Assembly: GCA_016710585.1 (NCBI GenBank)
Contig: JADJVN010000012.1
Location: 1-64,000, forward strand
DNA: 64,000 bases
Origin: Saprospiraceae bacterium
Lineage (GTDB): Bacteria > Bacteroidota > Bacteroidia > Chitinophagales > Saprospiraceae
Reading direction: 5' to 3'
Part shown: positions 35,953-45,986 of the stretch, piece after piece
Layout of the letters: each line of letters starts with the position of its first letter
Numbering within the stretch: position 1 is the stretch's first letter
Translations under genes and position numbers: made by a program
The notes under the pieces: model-generated
The model's input: the letters and a program-made list of their open reading frames with translations, nothing else
Told to the model about the DNA's origin: nothing
Database searches by the model: none

Positions 35953-36416
35953 GGAACACAAATTCTACCTGATAAGTTTTTAATCTTAGCACTTTTGAAA
36001 AGTCTTTCATAGCATATAGATTCGAAAATGCAAGCATGAGTAGAATTTAAGGATACTTGTCAAATTGCTGCTACATTAATAAGTTCAATTTTATGTCATG
36101 ATTATGGAGACTGGACTTGCTTTTCTCTGATCCCTTTTGGCATTTCATTGGCTTTGCAGAAAGAGTCAGAGCATAATAATATTGGCAGTTAGAAAATCTA
36201 GGCAGCTTAAGAAATCATTATTAAGCACTAAAACTCTCAAACTATTAGAAAACGACCTTTATCGAATTTACTCCCCTATTTGCTTTTATTGGATAAATAA
36301 TATAAATTTTCTAACTTCAATCAATTATTTGAAGTGGTCTTACAAACAAAGGAAAATTAAAAAACGAATTCAGATAAATAAATGACTATAAAGCAACTAA
36401 TCCTAGAGTTATGTTC

Positions 36417-36424
36417 TATTTTTG
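36417..36424 (+). promoter_or_regulatory. -7 box (TATTTTTG) for the sigma factor gene
   Basis: TATTTTTG matches TAnnTTTG and ends 21 nt before the ATG at 36446. No -33 TTTG was seen at 19-21 nt before it. Its position excludes the upstream ATG at 36422 as the real start. Confidence 0.45.
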
Positions 36425-36445
36425 CTTTATGCTATAAAATTTAAA

Positions 36446-36991
36446 ATGAATTTTCAAGAGCTTGTAAAAGGCTGTATTAAAAATGATAGATTGTGTCAAA
36501 AAGAACTATATAATCAATTTTACTCATATGGTCTTAAAACAGTGATGGCTTATGGTAATTCAATTGAAGATAGCAGAGAGATTCTCAATGATACTTTCGT
36601 CAAAACCTTTGATTCATTAAAAAATTATGATTTAACACAGCCATTTCTTCCTTGGTTCAGACTAATATTGGTAAGAACCATTATCAACCATTATCACAAG
36701 AATCAGAACAAAATTATTACTACAGAGCTTTCAACAGAAATATCGAATCAGTATGTTGCTGACCCCGATGCTCTTTCACATTTGGAAGTTGAGGAACTTT
36801 TAGCTCTAACAAATAAGCTACCACCTGCTTATAAAATGGTATTAAACCTCTATGCTATTGAAGGTTATAGCCATGAAGAAATTGCCAAACTGCTTAAAAT
36901 TAATGTAGGAACATCAAAATCCAATCTATTCAAAGCTCGAACTTTTCTTGCCAAGCTCATCGCAAAATCAAAATTTTATATTTTATTTTAA
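36446..36991 (+). CDS. ECF-family RNA polymerase sigma factor
   Basis: A 181-aa sigma-70 protein of the extracytoplasmic-function class. Region 2 spans NDRLCQKELYNQFYSYGLKT to SREILNDTFVKTFDSLKNYD, with the conserved LPWFRLILVRTIINHYH. Region 4 is LPPAYKMVLNLYAIEGYSHEEIAKLL, followed by TSKSNLFKARTFLAK. I chose MNFQ at 36446 because the -7 box covers the earlier ATG. It probably switches on the downstream copper/heme genes, and the next gene looks like its membrane partner. Confidence 0.88.
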   Translation: MNFQELVKGCIKNDRLCQKELYNQFYSYGLKTVMAYGNSIEDSREILNDTFVKTFDSLKNYDLTQPFLPWFRLILVRTIINHYHKNQNKIITTELSTEISNQYVADPDALSHLEVEELLALTNKLPPAYKMVLNLYAIEGYSHEEIAKLLKINVGTSKSNLFKARTFLAKLIAKSKFYILF

Positions 36992-37055
36992 TAGCTCAGG
37001 CAACCATTTTGTCAATGTTCTTGAATAGTACTATTATAACAGTTACTGTTAAATT

Positions 37056-38501
37056 ATGGATGATAAATTTTATAAGGCGTATGCTGAAAAGCTAAATGAA
37101 TTGCAGAGTAATTCATCCAATAAAGAATTGGATTGGGACGCGCTATCGCTAAAATTATCCAAAAAAGAAAAGCGTAGAAGAGCCTTCGCTTATTTTTGGA
37201 GTGTTCTACTAGCATTCCTCACAATTATAACTATTACTTTCATTTCTCAAAATTCAACTAAAAAACCCGCAATTCAAATCGTAGAAAATAAGCTTATTGC
37301 TGCTCAGCTTAAAAAAGGAACCATTGATTCAAACTGTTCTAATAATACAATAACAAATACTACTGAAAATCCACGAAATAAAAAGCATGCTTATTTAAGC
37401 TCTTCTCTTAACACAAGTATTGAAGCGAATTTTGCTTCAAGAATTCCAATCAGTCCCAAACCTAAGAATACTATAATTAGTAAGAACAATGCCAAAAACA
37501 GCAGTGTTCCAAATTTACACACAATAATAACAAATGAAAATATTTTATCTTCTTCATTTCCAATGATAGGCTCAAAAAAGGAGAATGAAGCAATTATTGC
37601 CGATGCCAATTTTGAACTAGACAACATTAATCCTATTCAGACAATTTCCACAGGCTTGGCAATTCAAAATGATGAAAACAAATTCTTAGAATTGAAATTG
37701 CTTCCCAATTTAATTAAACCCAAATCTAATAAATGGATTTACATAAGATTATTTTCAGGTCCATTGTTCGAAACTAAACAAAAAAATAATCAGACAAAAG
37801 ATCCATTGGCAATACACGAAAACATTTTAACAACTAATTTAGGATACCAACTTGGAGGATCTTTATACTATCAAATATCTGAGAAACTGAGATATAGCTT
37901 GGGAATTCAATATAATAATTCATCATTCGTTACAGAGCATCATCTCAACTTATCTCCTGAAAGACTTTCGTATGCTTCAACAGGCAATGGGATAAAAAAA
38001 TATGAATTTACTTACAGTACTTTTGATGGCAATATTCAATCAAGAGTAAACTTATCTCTCTTTGAAATTGCACAAAATCAAATGATAAACCATAATGACA
38101 CTTTCGACCTAAATATGTCGATCACCAGAAAAACTCATACTTTCTTAATGCCACTATTTTTGGAAAGAAAAATTGCGAGTTATAAAAAAATAAAAATTTA
38201 TACTAAACTGGGCACAAATATTAAACTTCATTCCATTATTTCTAATACTTTGAATCATCAGACAGAGTCATGTAAAGAACTTTGCTTTGTCAATGGATTC
38301 GAACCAAAAATAGTGAGTGAAGTCGAAAATAAACTGTCTATATCTGGCATTGTTGGATTAAATTTTGAACTAAAAATAAACCCAAAAATTCTTATGGGTA
38401 TTGGCCCTGAAATGGTCATTCATCCTAATCAAAACAATACTTCTTGGTTTCACCAGCAAGCAATAAGTGCTTATATATCGTATCAATTCCTAAAGAGATA
38501 A
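37056..38501 (+). CDS. Anti-sigma-like membrane protein with barrel-like C-terminus
   Basis: A 481-aa protein: short cytoplasmic N-terminus (about 48 aa, LDWDALSLKLSKKEKRRRA), one TM helix (FAYFWSVLLAFLTIITITFI), then a long low-complexity Asn/Ser-rich linker and a C-terminal region of alternating beta-strands (LGYQLGGSLYYQISEKLRYS, TFLMPLFLERK) like an outer-membrane beta-barrel. This one-TM plus barrel-like plan is common just after ECF sigma genes in Bacteroidota and is often annotated as an anti-sigma-associated or hypothetical protein. Role as sigma partner is inference from position (65 nt after sigma). Confidence 0.65.
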   Translation: MDDKFYKAYAEKLNELQSNSSNKELDWDALSLKLSKKEKRRRAFAYFWSVLLAFLTIITITFISQNSTKKPAIQIVENKLIAAQLKKGTIDSNCSNNTITNTTENPRNKKHAYLSSSLNTSIEANFASRIPISPKPKNTIISKNNAKNSSVPNLHTIITNENILSSSFPMIGSKKENEAIIADANFELDNINPIQTISTGLAIQNDENKFLELKLLPNLIKPKSNKWIYIRLFSGPLFETKQKNNQTKDPLAIHENILTTNLGYQLGGSLYYQISEKLRYSLGIQYNNSSFVTEHHLNLSPERLSYASTGNGIKKYEFTYSTFDGNIQSRVNLSLFEIAQNQMINHNDTFDLNMSITRKTHTFLMPLFLERKIASYKKIKIYTKLGTNIKLHSIISNTLNHQTESCKELCFVNGFEPKIVSEVENKLSISGIVGLNFELKINPKILMGIGPEMVIHPNQNNTSWFHQQAISAYISYQFLKR

Positions 38502-38556
38502 AAAAATTTATGTCGCATTAATAAACGAACAATTAGTAAACAATAAAATATATTAT

Positions 38557-39537
38557 ATGAAATCGGTATTTTTTACATTTATCATGGTTAGTCTAATGAC
38601 TATCAATTCATTTTCTCAAACCAGTAGTCTAAGTTTTCAATTTAAACATACAGCTGAAGGTCAACCCTTAGAGTTGAATAAAACCATATTTACGATTCAC
38701 AATGGCAAGAAAATAAAACTGACTAGAGCAGAGTTTTATTTAAGCAATATTCTGCTATTTTCTTCAGACAATGATTCAGTTAAAGTAGAAGATTCCTATC
38801 TATTGGTGAATGCAAAGAATCCGGATATTAAGCATTCTGTTGGAACTTTTCCATCCAATTATAATTTTAAAAAAATTAAAATGTTTGTTGGTATTGACAA
38901 GGAGAAAAATCATGGAGATCCCAATTTATATTTAGCTACACATCCTCTTGGACCAAAGACTCCTGATATGCATTGGGGCTGGACCGCTGGATATAGATTT
39001 ATGGCTATTGAAGGATATGTAGATAATAATAATGATGGCATTCCAGAGCAAAATTTCCAAATCCACAGTCTAGGAGATGAGTTACTATTTACTACATTCC
39101 TAGATGTGTCTGCAAGTCAAAAAATCACCACTGATCCTTTTGTTATTAATCTCGATTATGTCAAGTTGTTTAACGCAATATCTATGAGTGGCAATATTAT
39201 TCAACATGGCAGTGGTACTTTAAATAAAAACATGCTTCTCAATGCTGCAAATGCTGGATTTATTACACCACAGATTATTCTTTCATCACAGGATGAAGTG
39301 AAGTTGGAAAGCATTGCAAGTTTTAATCAGAACAATAGAAGTCTAAATATTAACTTCAATGATGTTTTATCTTCCAAGAATGTAATTATTTATTCGCAGT
39401 CTTGTCAAATGGTATTTTCAGAAAAAATAGAAAACGCTGTCTTTAATCACGAACTCAGCGAAGTAAGTAGTGGTAATTATATTATTACCGTAATAGACGG
39501 AGAAAAAATGGCAAGCAAACAAATTTTTATTCGCTAA
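38557..39537 (+). CDS. MbnP-like protein with T9SS-type tail
   Basis: A 326-aa exported protein (signal peptide MVSLMTINSFSQ). Residues 24 to about 240 match the MbnP-like fold: SSLSFQFKHTAEGQPL at the start, LTRAEFYLSNI, and the signature PDMHWGWTAGYRFMAIEGY. MbnP binds copper and in the methanobactin system one Trp is oxidised to kynurenine by the di-heme enzyme MbnH. The tail, from SLNINFNDVLSSKNVIIYSQ, ends NYIITVIDGEKMASKQIFIR, a T9SS sorting-like domain, so surface display is likely. Two MbnH/MauG-like genes follow at once, which supports the pair. Confidence 0.82.
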   Translation: MKSVFFTFIMVSLMTINSFSQTSSLSFQFKHTAEGQPLELNKTIFTIHNGKKIKLTRAEFYLSNILLFSSDNDSVKVEDSYLLVNAKNPDIKHSVGTFPSNYNFKKIKMFVGIDKEKNHGDPNLYLATHPLGPKTPDMHWGWTAGYRFMAIEGYVDNNNDGIPEQNFQIHSLGDELLFTTFLDVSASQKITTDPFVINLDYVKLFNAISMSGNIIQHGSGTLNKNMLLNAANAGFITPQIILSSQDEVKLESIASFNQNNRSLNINFNDVLSSKNVIIYSQSCQMVFSEKIENAVFNHELSEVSSGNYIITVIDGEKMASKQIFIR

Positions 39538-39549
39538 AAAATTACTGAT

Positions 39550-40581
39550 ATGTTTATTCGGTATAATTCAAAGTTTTCAATTTTCAATTACATTGTAATA
39601 AGCATATTGTTATGTAGCTCTTGCAATAAAGATGAAGAAGGAATAAAATATGACTATTCACATTTTATTCCTTCACATTTTCCAATACCGATTTCGAATC
39701 CAGATAGCATACCAACAGAAGCACAATTTACTTTAGGAAAAAAATTGTTTTTCGACCCTATATTATCCAGAGATGGAAGTTTAAGCTGTGCTTCTTGCCA
39801 TAAGCCAAGTTTAGCATTTGCAGATACTGTGAGTGTTTCTGCAGGAGTTGAAGGAAGATTGGGAAATAGAAACAGTCCTTCATTGGCAAACGTAGTCTAT
39901 CAAAAAAAACTATTAAAAGAAGGAGGCTTGCCCACACTCGAGATGCAAGTTCTTGTACCAATTCAAGAACATGCTGAATTTGATAATAATATTGTTGAGA
40001 TTTCAGATAAGCTCATGACTATTCCAAAGTACGTTGAAATGAGTCAAGCTGCATATAAACGCGATCCCGATCCCTATGTCATCACAAGAGCGATTTCTGC
40101 CTTTGAAAGAACGCTATTTAGTGGCGATTCAAAGTATGATCAATTTTTAAATGGGAGAACAAAATTAACTACTATTGAAGAGCAAGGATTGAATCTCTTT
40201 AAGAGCAATAAAACAAATTGCAGTAATTGCCATTCAGGTTTTTTATTAACGAATCAAAACATTGAGAACAATGGACTTTATTCTGTATACAAAGATATAG
40301 GAGCAATGAGGCTTACCCAAAATCCAAGCGATGAAGGCAAATTCAAAATACCTTCCTTACGAAATATTGCGCTTACTTATCCATATATGCATGATGGAAG
40401 TTTGAAGACATTAAAGGAAGTAATAGAGCATTATAATTCTGGAGGCCGCGATCATAAAAATAAGAATACATTAATTAAACCTTTGAATTTATCTCAAAGT
40501 GAAATTGAAGCACTTGTAGCATTTTTAAGCACATTAACTGATTACAATTTCATAAAAAATAAAAACTATCAAAATGAATAA
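39550..40581 (+). CDS. Di-heme cytochrome c peroxidase/MauG-like lipoprotein 1
   Basis: A 343-aa lipoprotein (lipobox LLCSSCNKDE) with two c-type heme sites, CASCHKPSLAF (about residue 76) and CSNCHSGFLLT (about 223). The second half has PSLRNIALTYPYMHDGS, as in MauG/CcpA enzymes, with the Met/His ligand region. In this family the hemes either reduce peroxide or oxidise a protein Trp/Tyr partner. Next to an MbnP-like gene, the second option (MbnH role) is favoured. It overlaps the next peroxidase gene by 8 nt. Confidence 0.88.
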   Translation: MFIRYNSKFSIFNYIVISILLCSSCNKDEEGIKYDYSHFIPSHFPIPISNPDSIPTEAQFTLGKKLFFDPILSRDGSLSCASCHKPSLAFADTVSVSAGVEGRLGNRNSPSLANVVYQKKLLKEGGLPTLEMQVLVPIQEHAEFDNNIVEISDKLMTIPKYVEMSQAAYKRDPDPYVITRAISAFERTLFSGDSKYDQFLNGRTKLTTIEEQGLNLFKSNKTNCSNCHSGFLLTNQNIENNGLYSVYKDIGAMRLTQNPSDEGKFKIPSLRNIALTYPYMHDGSLKTLKEVIEHYNSGGRDHKNKNTLIKPLNLSQSEIEALVAFLSTLTDYNFIKNKNYQNE

Positions 40582-41653
40582 AATTCTAGCATCAAGTATG
40601 ATAATCATTGTGTTATCAATTTTCTATGCTTGTAATCCTGATGAGAACCCAGCTGTATTTGATAATACACCATATAAAATTGAATACAATGGTCTCCCTA
40701 CACCAGATCTACCATCTGACAATGTAATAACAGTGGAAGGTGTAACATTAGGAAGAATGTTATTCTATGAAAAAATGCTCTCAAAAAATAGTATTCAATC
40801 CTGTGCAACTTGTCATGTGCAAATAGATGGTTTTTCAGATAAAAATCAATTTAGTGAAGGTGTAGAAAAAAAGCTAGGTGGAAGACAGGCAATGCCAGTG
40901 TTTAATATGGCATGGCATCAAAATGGATTTTTCTGGGATGGTCGCGCAGCATCATTAAGGGAACAATCTTTAAAACCAATTCAAGATCCATTGGAAATGA
41001 ATGAAACACTTCCAAATATGATTGCGAAACTACAAGCTTCAAATCAATATAAAGATCAATTCATTAGGGCATTTTCAAATGGACAAATTAATGAAAAAAA
41101 TGTCTCATTAGCGTTAGAGCAATTCATGTTTACTATCATATCTAACAATAGTAAATACGACAGAGTGCAAGCAGGTAAAGAACAGTTTTCCGCAAGTGAA
41201 GAACGCGGTAAAAATCTATTTTTTACAGAGTTTGATCCTTCTGGTAAAGTGAAAGGGGCTGAATGTTTTCATTGTCATTCAGGGCCTAATTTCACAAATG
41301 ATGATTATTTTAATAATGGTTTAGATTCTGATTTAGAAATGAAAGATGATGGCAGAATGAAGGTGACAAAAAATAGTTTAGACAAAGCTAAATTTCTTAC
41401 ACCATCGCTTCGCAACATTGCATTAACTGGGCCATATATGCATGATGGACGATTTAAAACAATAGAAGAAGTCATCAATCATTACAATCAAAATGTAAAA
41501 AAATCTTCGACTGTTGATGTACTGATGCAGTACAACCTTCAAGCAGGAGGTCTAGGATTATCCAGTGCTGATGTAGCGGATTTGAAAGCATTTTTGCTTA
41601 CACTTTCTGATGAAACTTTGAAAAGTAATCCAGCATTTAGTGATCCAAATTAG
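40574..41653 (+). CDS. Di-heme cytochrome c peroxidase/MauG-like lipoprotein 2
   Basis: A 359-aa lipoprotein (lipobox SIFYACNPDE), homologous to the upstream gene. Heme sites CATCHVQIDGF (about 77) and CFHCHSGPNF (about 232); the block ARGRQAMPVFNMAWHQNGFFWDGRA-type region (seen as MAWHQNGFFWDGRAAS) and PSLRNIALTGPYMHDGRFKT are typical MauG/MbnH. Two such enzymes for one MbnP-like partner may work on different sites or substrates. About 330 nt without a gene follow. Confidence 0.88.
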   Translation: MNKILASSMIIIVLSIFYACNPDENPAVFDNTPYKIEYNGLPTPDLPSDNVITVEGVTLGRMLFYEKMLSKNSIQSCATCHVQIDGFSDKNQFSEGVEKKLGGRQAMPVFNMAWHQNGFFWDGRAASLREQSLKPIQDPLEMNETLPNMIAKLQASNQYKDQFIRAFSNGQINEKNVSLALEQFMFTIISNNSKYDRVQAGKEQFSASEERGKNLFFTEFDPSGKVKGAECFHCHSGPNFTNDDYFNNGLDSDLEMKDDGRMKVTKNSLDKAKFLTPSLRNIALTGPYMHDGRFKTIEEVINHYNQNVKKSSTVDVLMQYNLQAGGLGLSSADVADLKAFLLTLSDETLKSNPAFSDPN

Positions 41654-41985
41654 TCACTAGATTTAAAATTTATTGTAGGAAACTACTCATTGTATCGCAA
41701 TTAATAGTCCTACTTAAGTTTCAGAATTATTGATCTTCTAATGAGATTCAATGATCTAATGATTCAATAATTAAGTCTTGTAATCACAATATAATTATCC
41801 TAATATCTGTGTTGGAAAAACTTGGATTTTACATAAAAACTCAGATGAGTAAGGGGAAAGTATAAACTTAAGCAAACCTTTGAATGCAGCATAAAAACAA
41901 AAACTCTTAGAGCGTCTTGCTGTATTAGAATTTGAACTCATCGAAGAAAATCGGTTTCAAAAAATGAATCACAAAATTTGAAAAT
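41654..41985. other. Intergenic 332 nt, possible small remnant
   Basis: No complete gene. At about 41899-41982 the plus strand reads KLLERLAVLEFELIEENRFQ before a stop, which looks like the end of a helical protein but has no start or upstream frame. The rest is AT-rich without repeats that I can see. Confidence 0.3.
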
Positions 41986-42698
41986 ATGGTACACAAATAT
42001 CAAATCACAGGAATGACTTGCAGTAGTTGTGAGGCTAAAGTAAAATCTGCATTACTAATGGTGGATAATGTCACACATGTAGAAGTTTCACTACAAGATC
42101 ACTCTACTACCATTACAATGGACAAACACGTTCCACTAAAAAAATTGCAAAAGCATTGGATCCAAAATATCAAATCGCAGCATTGGAACATAATGAAATG
42201 ACCGAACAAACCAAAAGTTGGTTTGAGACTTACAAGCCGATATTATTAATCTTTTTTTATATCACCCTAACTACATTTTTAATCCAAATAAACAATCAAC
42301 ATTTTGATCTCATGCAATGGATGAGACATTTTATGGCTGCATTTTTTCTAGTATTCTCATTCTTTAAATTATTGAATCTAAAAGGCTTTGCTGAGAGTTA
42401 TGTCATGTATGATATCCTCGCTCGTCGATTTCCTTCTTGGGCATATATTTATGCTTTTATAGAATTGGCACTGGGTATCGGATACTTGATTGATTTTAAT
42501 CCTATAGTTATAAACATGGTGAGCTTCTTTGTCATGTCTGTTAGCATCATCGGTGTATTGAAAATAGTTCTCAACAAACAACAAATTCAATGTGCCTGCT
42601 TAGGTGATATATTCCATCTCCCTATGAGTATTGTAACGATAATTGAAGATGCTTTAATGATAATTATGGCTGCATTCATGTTATTCAATTTAATATAA
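41986..42698 (+). pseudogene. HMA + MauE-like membrane protein, frameshifted
   Basis: The first piece (41986-42201) has an HMA metal-binding domain with ITGMTCSSCEAKVKSAL (CxxC). The second (from 42156) runs DPKYQIAALEHNEMTEQT, then four TM helices of the MauE/DoxX-like redox-membrane type (KPILLIFFYITLTTFLIQ, with CACLG near the end). I know these as one protein in flavobacteria-like genomes. A missing A in the run 42149-42152 explains the split: with five A the frame reads KLQKALDPKYQ, 714 nt in all (237 aa). The likely job is handling copper in the membrane next to the multicopper oxidase. As written it would be truncated after the HMA domain. Confidence 0.8.
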
Positions 42699-42716
42699 AA
42701 ATATGAATTTATTAAA

Positions 42717-44963
42717 ATGGCTAATCAAAAAATTATTTACAAAAAATTGTTGCAAATAGTTCCCATACTATTATTTGCCAATGTACTCATCTCGCAAAAA
42801 ATTGTACACTATGATCTCTTTGTAAAAGATACAATAGTAAATTTTTCTGGAAAAGTAAAACGTGCTATTGCTGTCAATGGACAGATACCTATGCCGACAC
42901 TAACTTTTACTGAAGGTGATACAGCTGAAATCGTAGTTCATAATCAACTCAAGGAATCTACCTCCCTACACTGGCATGGCGTATTCGTGCCTAACAAGGA
43001 AGATGGTGTGCCATACCTCACGCAGATGCCAATCGCTCCTAATACTACACATGTATATCGATTTCCAATCATACAAAATGGGACTCATTGGTATCACAGT
43101 CACAGCGGACTACAGGAGCAAATTGGAATGTATGGCTCTTTGATTTTAAAAAAACGAAATGATGATCTTCACTATAGGAAAGGTATTGATGATATACCTA
43201 CTGTGCCAGTCATTCTAAGCGAGTGGACGAATTATAATCCAAAAAATGTACATAGGATGTTGCACAATGCTTCCGATTGGTTTGCCATTAAGAAAGGAAG
43301 TACACAATCATACTTGAAAGCAATTAAAGAAGGGTATTTTAAAACGAAGTTGATCAACGAATGGAAGCGAATGTTGGCTATGGATGTAAGTGATATTTAT
43401 TATGATAAATTTTTGATCAATGGAAATAATGAAAGCCAATTATCACAATTCAAAAAGGGAGATCAAATCCGTTTGCGAATTTCAAATGCTGGTGCATCTT
43501 CTTATTTTTGGCTAAGTTATGCAGGTGGAAAAATAACAGTTGTTGCTAATGATGGTAACGATGTCGAGCCAACTGAAGTAGATCGATTGATCATTGCAGT
43601 TTCAGAAACTTATGATGTCCTATTGTCAATTCCAAAAGAAAATACCTCTTATGAATTTTTAGCAACAGCAGAGGATCGCACTCAATCAGCTTCTATTTTT
43701 ATTGGTGCTGGTCAAAAGCAATTGGCAACTCAATTGCCAAAGCTAAATTATTTTAAGGGAATGAAGATGATGAATGGCATGATGAAGATGAATGGAAACA
43801 TGGATGATATGGGGATGAATATGAGTTTGCAACAAATGGATATGAATGCAGTGATGTATCCTGAACTAAGTGCAGATCCAATGCATAAGGAGCATAAAAT
43901 GGATATGAAAAATGGTGAAAGTTCAAATGCATTACATTCGATGAAAAAAATTCGTACACTAAATTATGCCTTGTTAAAATCACCTACTAAAACTGTGCTT
44001 CCAAGTCATGCACCTGTAAGAGAATTGCATTTTGAATTGACTGGAAATATGAATCGCTATGTTTGGAGTATGGACAACAAAGTGTTATCAGAAGTAGATA
44101 AAATTTTAATTAAGAAAGGTGAGATTGTTAGAATCACTTTGTATAATAATTCGATGATGAGACATCCCATGCATTTGCATGGACATGATTTTCGCGTCAT
44201 CAATGGACAAGGGGATTATGCACCTTTAAAGAATGTTTTGGACATCATGCCAATGGAGACTAACGTAATAGAATTTGAAGCGAATGCAGAAGGGGATTGG
44301 TTTTTCCACTGCCATATTCTCTATCATATGATGGCTGGAATGAATCGTGTTTTTAGTTATCAAGATCAATCACAAAATCCATTAATAATTGATAAAAAAT
44401 GGGCTTATAAAAAATTACAAAGAGAAAGTAATCAACTTCATTTCATGGCTCAGAATGATTTTGCCACCAACGGAAATGATGGCATGGCAATGGCCCAAAA
44501 TACGCGCTGGAGTTTTGCTACAGAATGGCGAATGGGATACCATGATAAACATGGATACGAAAGCGAAACACATATTGGGAGATACATAGGTAAAATGCAA
44601 TGGTTAATGCCATTTATTGGATTTGATTGGCGCTATAGAAAATTAAATCAAAATGAAACTGAGAAAAATATATTTGGACAAAAAAACACGAAAGATAATC
44701 GAAGTCAATTTAGCATTGGACTAGCTTATACATTACCAATGTTGATGATTGCTCAAATAGAATTGTATCATGATGGAATCTTACGAATGCAACTGCGTCG
44801 CGAAGATATACCAGTTTCCAAACGTGTCCGAGCTGCTTTTATGCTTAATACCGATAGTGAATATATGCTAGGATTAAATTATATCATTACTAAGAATATT
44901 GGGATAAGGACGCACTATGACAGTGATATGGGTTTAGGTCTTGGAATAAGTATAAACTATTAA
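42717..44963 (+). CDS. Multicopper oxidase with Met-rich region and CopB-like barrel
   Basis: A 748-aa exported protein. Copper ligands are complete: HWHG (85-88), HWYHSHSG (124-131), HPMHLHGHDF, and HCHILYHMMAGM. This is the CopA/PcoA type of laccase-like oxidase that turns Cu(I) into Cu(II) in the periplasm. Between domains 2 and 3 lies a Met-rich stretch (MKMMNGMMKMNGNMDDMGMN), likely a copper-binding loop. From about residue 575 the C-terminus changes to beta-barrel strands (FATEWRMGYHDKHGYESETH, YMLGLNYIITKNIG) like CopB, so the protein appears to be a CopA-CopB fusion. The signal peptide is short and weak. It ends the copper locus. Confidence 0.88.
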   Translation: MANQKIIYKKLLQIVPILLFANVLISQKIVHYDLFVKDTIVNFSGKVKRAIAVNGQIPMPTLTFTEGDTAEIVVHNQLKESTSLHWHGVFVPNKEDGVPYLTQMPIAPNTTHVYRFPIIQNGTHWYHSHSGLQEQIGMYGSLILKKRNDDLHYRKGIDDIPTVPVILSEWTNYNPKNVHRMLHNASDWFAIKKGSTQSYLKAIKEGYFKTKLINEWKRMLAMDVSDIYYDKFLINGNNESQLSQFKKGDQIRLRISNAGASSYFWLSYAGGKITVVANDGNDVEPTEVDRLIIAVSETYDVLLSIPKENTSYEFLATAEDRTQSASIFIGAGQKQLATQLPKLNYFKGMKMMNGMMKMNGNMDDMGMNMSLQQMDMNAVMYPELSADPMHKEHKMDMKNGESSNALHSMKKIRTLNYALLKSPTKTVLPSHAPVRELHFELTGNMNRYVWSMDNKVLSEVDKILIKKGEIVRITLYNNSMMRHPMHLHGHDFRVINGQGDYAPLKNVLDIMPMETNVIEFEANAEGDWFFHCHILYHMMAGMNRVFSYQDQSQNPLIIDKKWAYKKLQRESNQLHFMAQNDFATNGNDGMAMAQNTRWSFATEWRMGYHDKHGYESETHIGRYIGKMQWLMPFIGFDWRYRKLNQNETEKNIFGQKNTKDNRSQFSIGLAYTLPMLMIAQIELYHDGILRMQLRREDIPVSKRVRAAFMLNTDSEYMLGLNYIITKNIGIRTHYDSDMGLGLGISINY

Positions 44964-45114
44964 AATTCATATCTTATATATACAATTTAATTCATAGCTC
45001 TATTATTTCTTCTTCACGATAAACTTTTCCATTTCGATTCAGTTTAGTTTCTGATTTATATTGCAAATTAAATGCATAGCATAGCCGACATAGAAACTTA
45101 CTAAAATATAGTTT

Positions 45115-45546
45115 ATGAAAATTGAAGATCAAATCATATCATATATTGAAAGTCAATCAGAGATAAAAAAGGCTGATATGTTTACATTACATAAGCTCAT
45201 TATGGAAATAATGCCCAATTGTAAACTTTGGTTTCTTGATGGAAAAAATGAGGAAAATAAAATAGTGTCAAATCCAAATATTGGCTACGGAAATTACACA
45301 ATAAAATATGCTGATGGAAAAACAAAGCAATTTTATCAAGTTGGTATCAGCGCGAATACAACAGGAATTTCTGTATATCTTTTCGGGATAGATGACAAAA
45401 CATACCTAGCGCAAACTTTTGGAAAGAAATTAGGAAAAGCCAATGTGACAGGATATTGTATTAAATTCAAGACATTGAAAGATATCAATAGTGATATTCT
45501 AGAAGAAGCAATACGCTATGTTGTAAATCAAAGAAAAATTGTTTGA
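45115..45546 (+). CDS. DUF1801-like protein
   Basis: A 143-aa soluble protein with the layout of the DUF1801/YdhG family: N-terminal helices (IISYIESQSEIKK, LHKLIMEIMPNCKLWFLDG), the IGYGNYTIKY core, then YQVGISANTTGISVYLFGID and the end TGYCIKFKTLKDINSDILEEAIRYV, similar to the 'iKrledid' motif. Its function is not known. It lies alone after the copper locus. Confidence 0.72.
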   Translation: MKIEDQIISYIESQSEIKKADMFTLHKLIMEIMPNCKLWFLDGKNEENKIVSNPNIGYGNYTIKYADGKTKQFYQVGISANTTGISVYLFGIDDKTYLAQTFGKKLGKANVTGYCIKFKTLKDINSDILEEAIRYVVNQRKIV

Positions 45547-45986
45547 ATTTTACTTGTAAATTGGAATCAATAGTAGAAACTAAAAGATTTATATTAAGGG
45601 AAATTCTACCAACGGATACTGAAAAAACTTACTTCACCCATCACTGCTAATGGCAAGGGACAGGGATGGGTTATTCCACAAGCAGAACTTTTTTATGGCT
45701 TGAATAACTAATGTAGCACAAAACTAAACCACAAATAAGTATTCCTACAGAGGCCAATAAAATTCTCTATACATCAATCTACAAGTAGAAATTCCCCTGA
45801 TTTTCGCATTATATGTAATAAGACTTACTATAAGAATATTGTCTTAAAGAGACAAACTATTTGGTGATGAAAATCCAAAATACAATTTTAACTCCTGAGT
45901 AGAAATCTATAAGCAATCAAGAAATACTTTATATTACACTATAAAACACTATATTACATATTATATAAATAAAAATATAATAACGT
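45547..45986. other. Intergenic region upstream of blaI
   Basis: About 440 nt with no supported gene. Short frames are broken. The 45661-45720 area contains GGGATGGGTTATTCC and similar GC-richer words but no motif that I can name. Confidence 0.3.

Noticed and set aside
36137..36385. 82-aa plus-strand frame before the sigma factor gene
   Set aside because: Basic, low-complexity translation without a family; it lies in gap DNA upstream of the -7 box.
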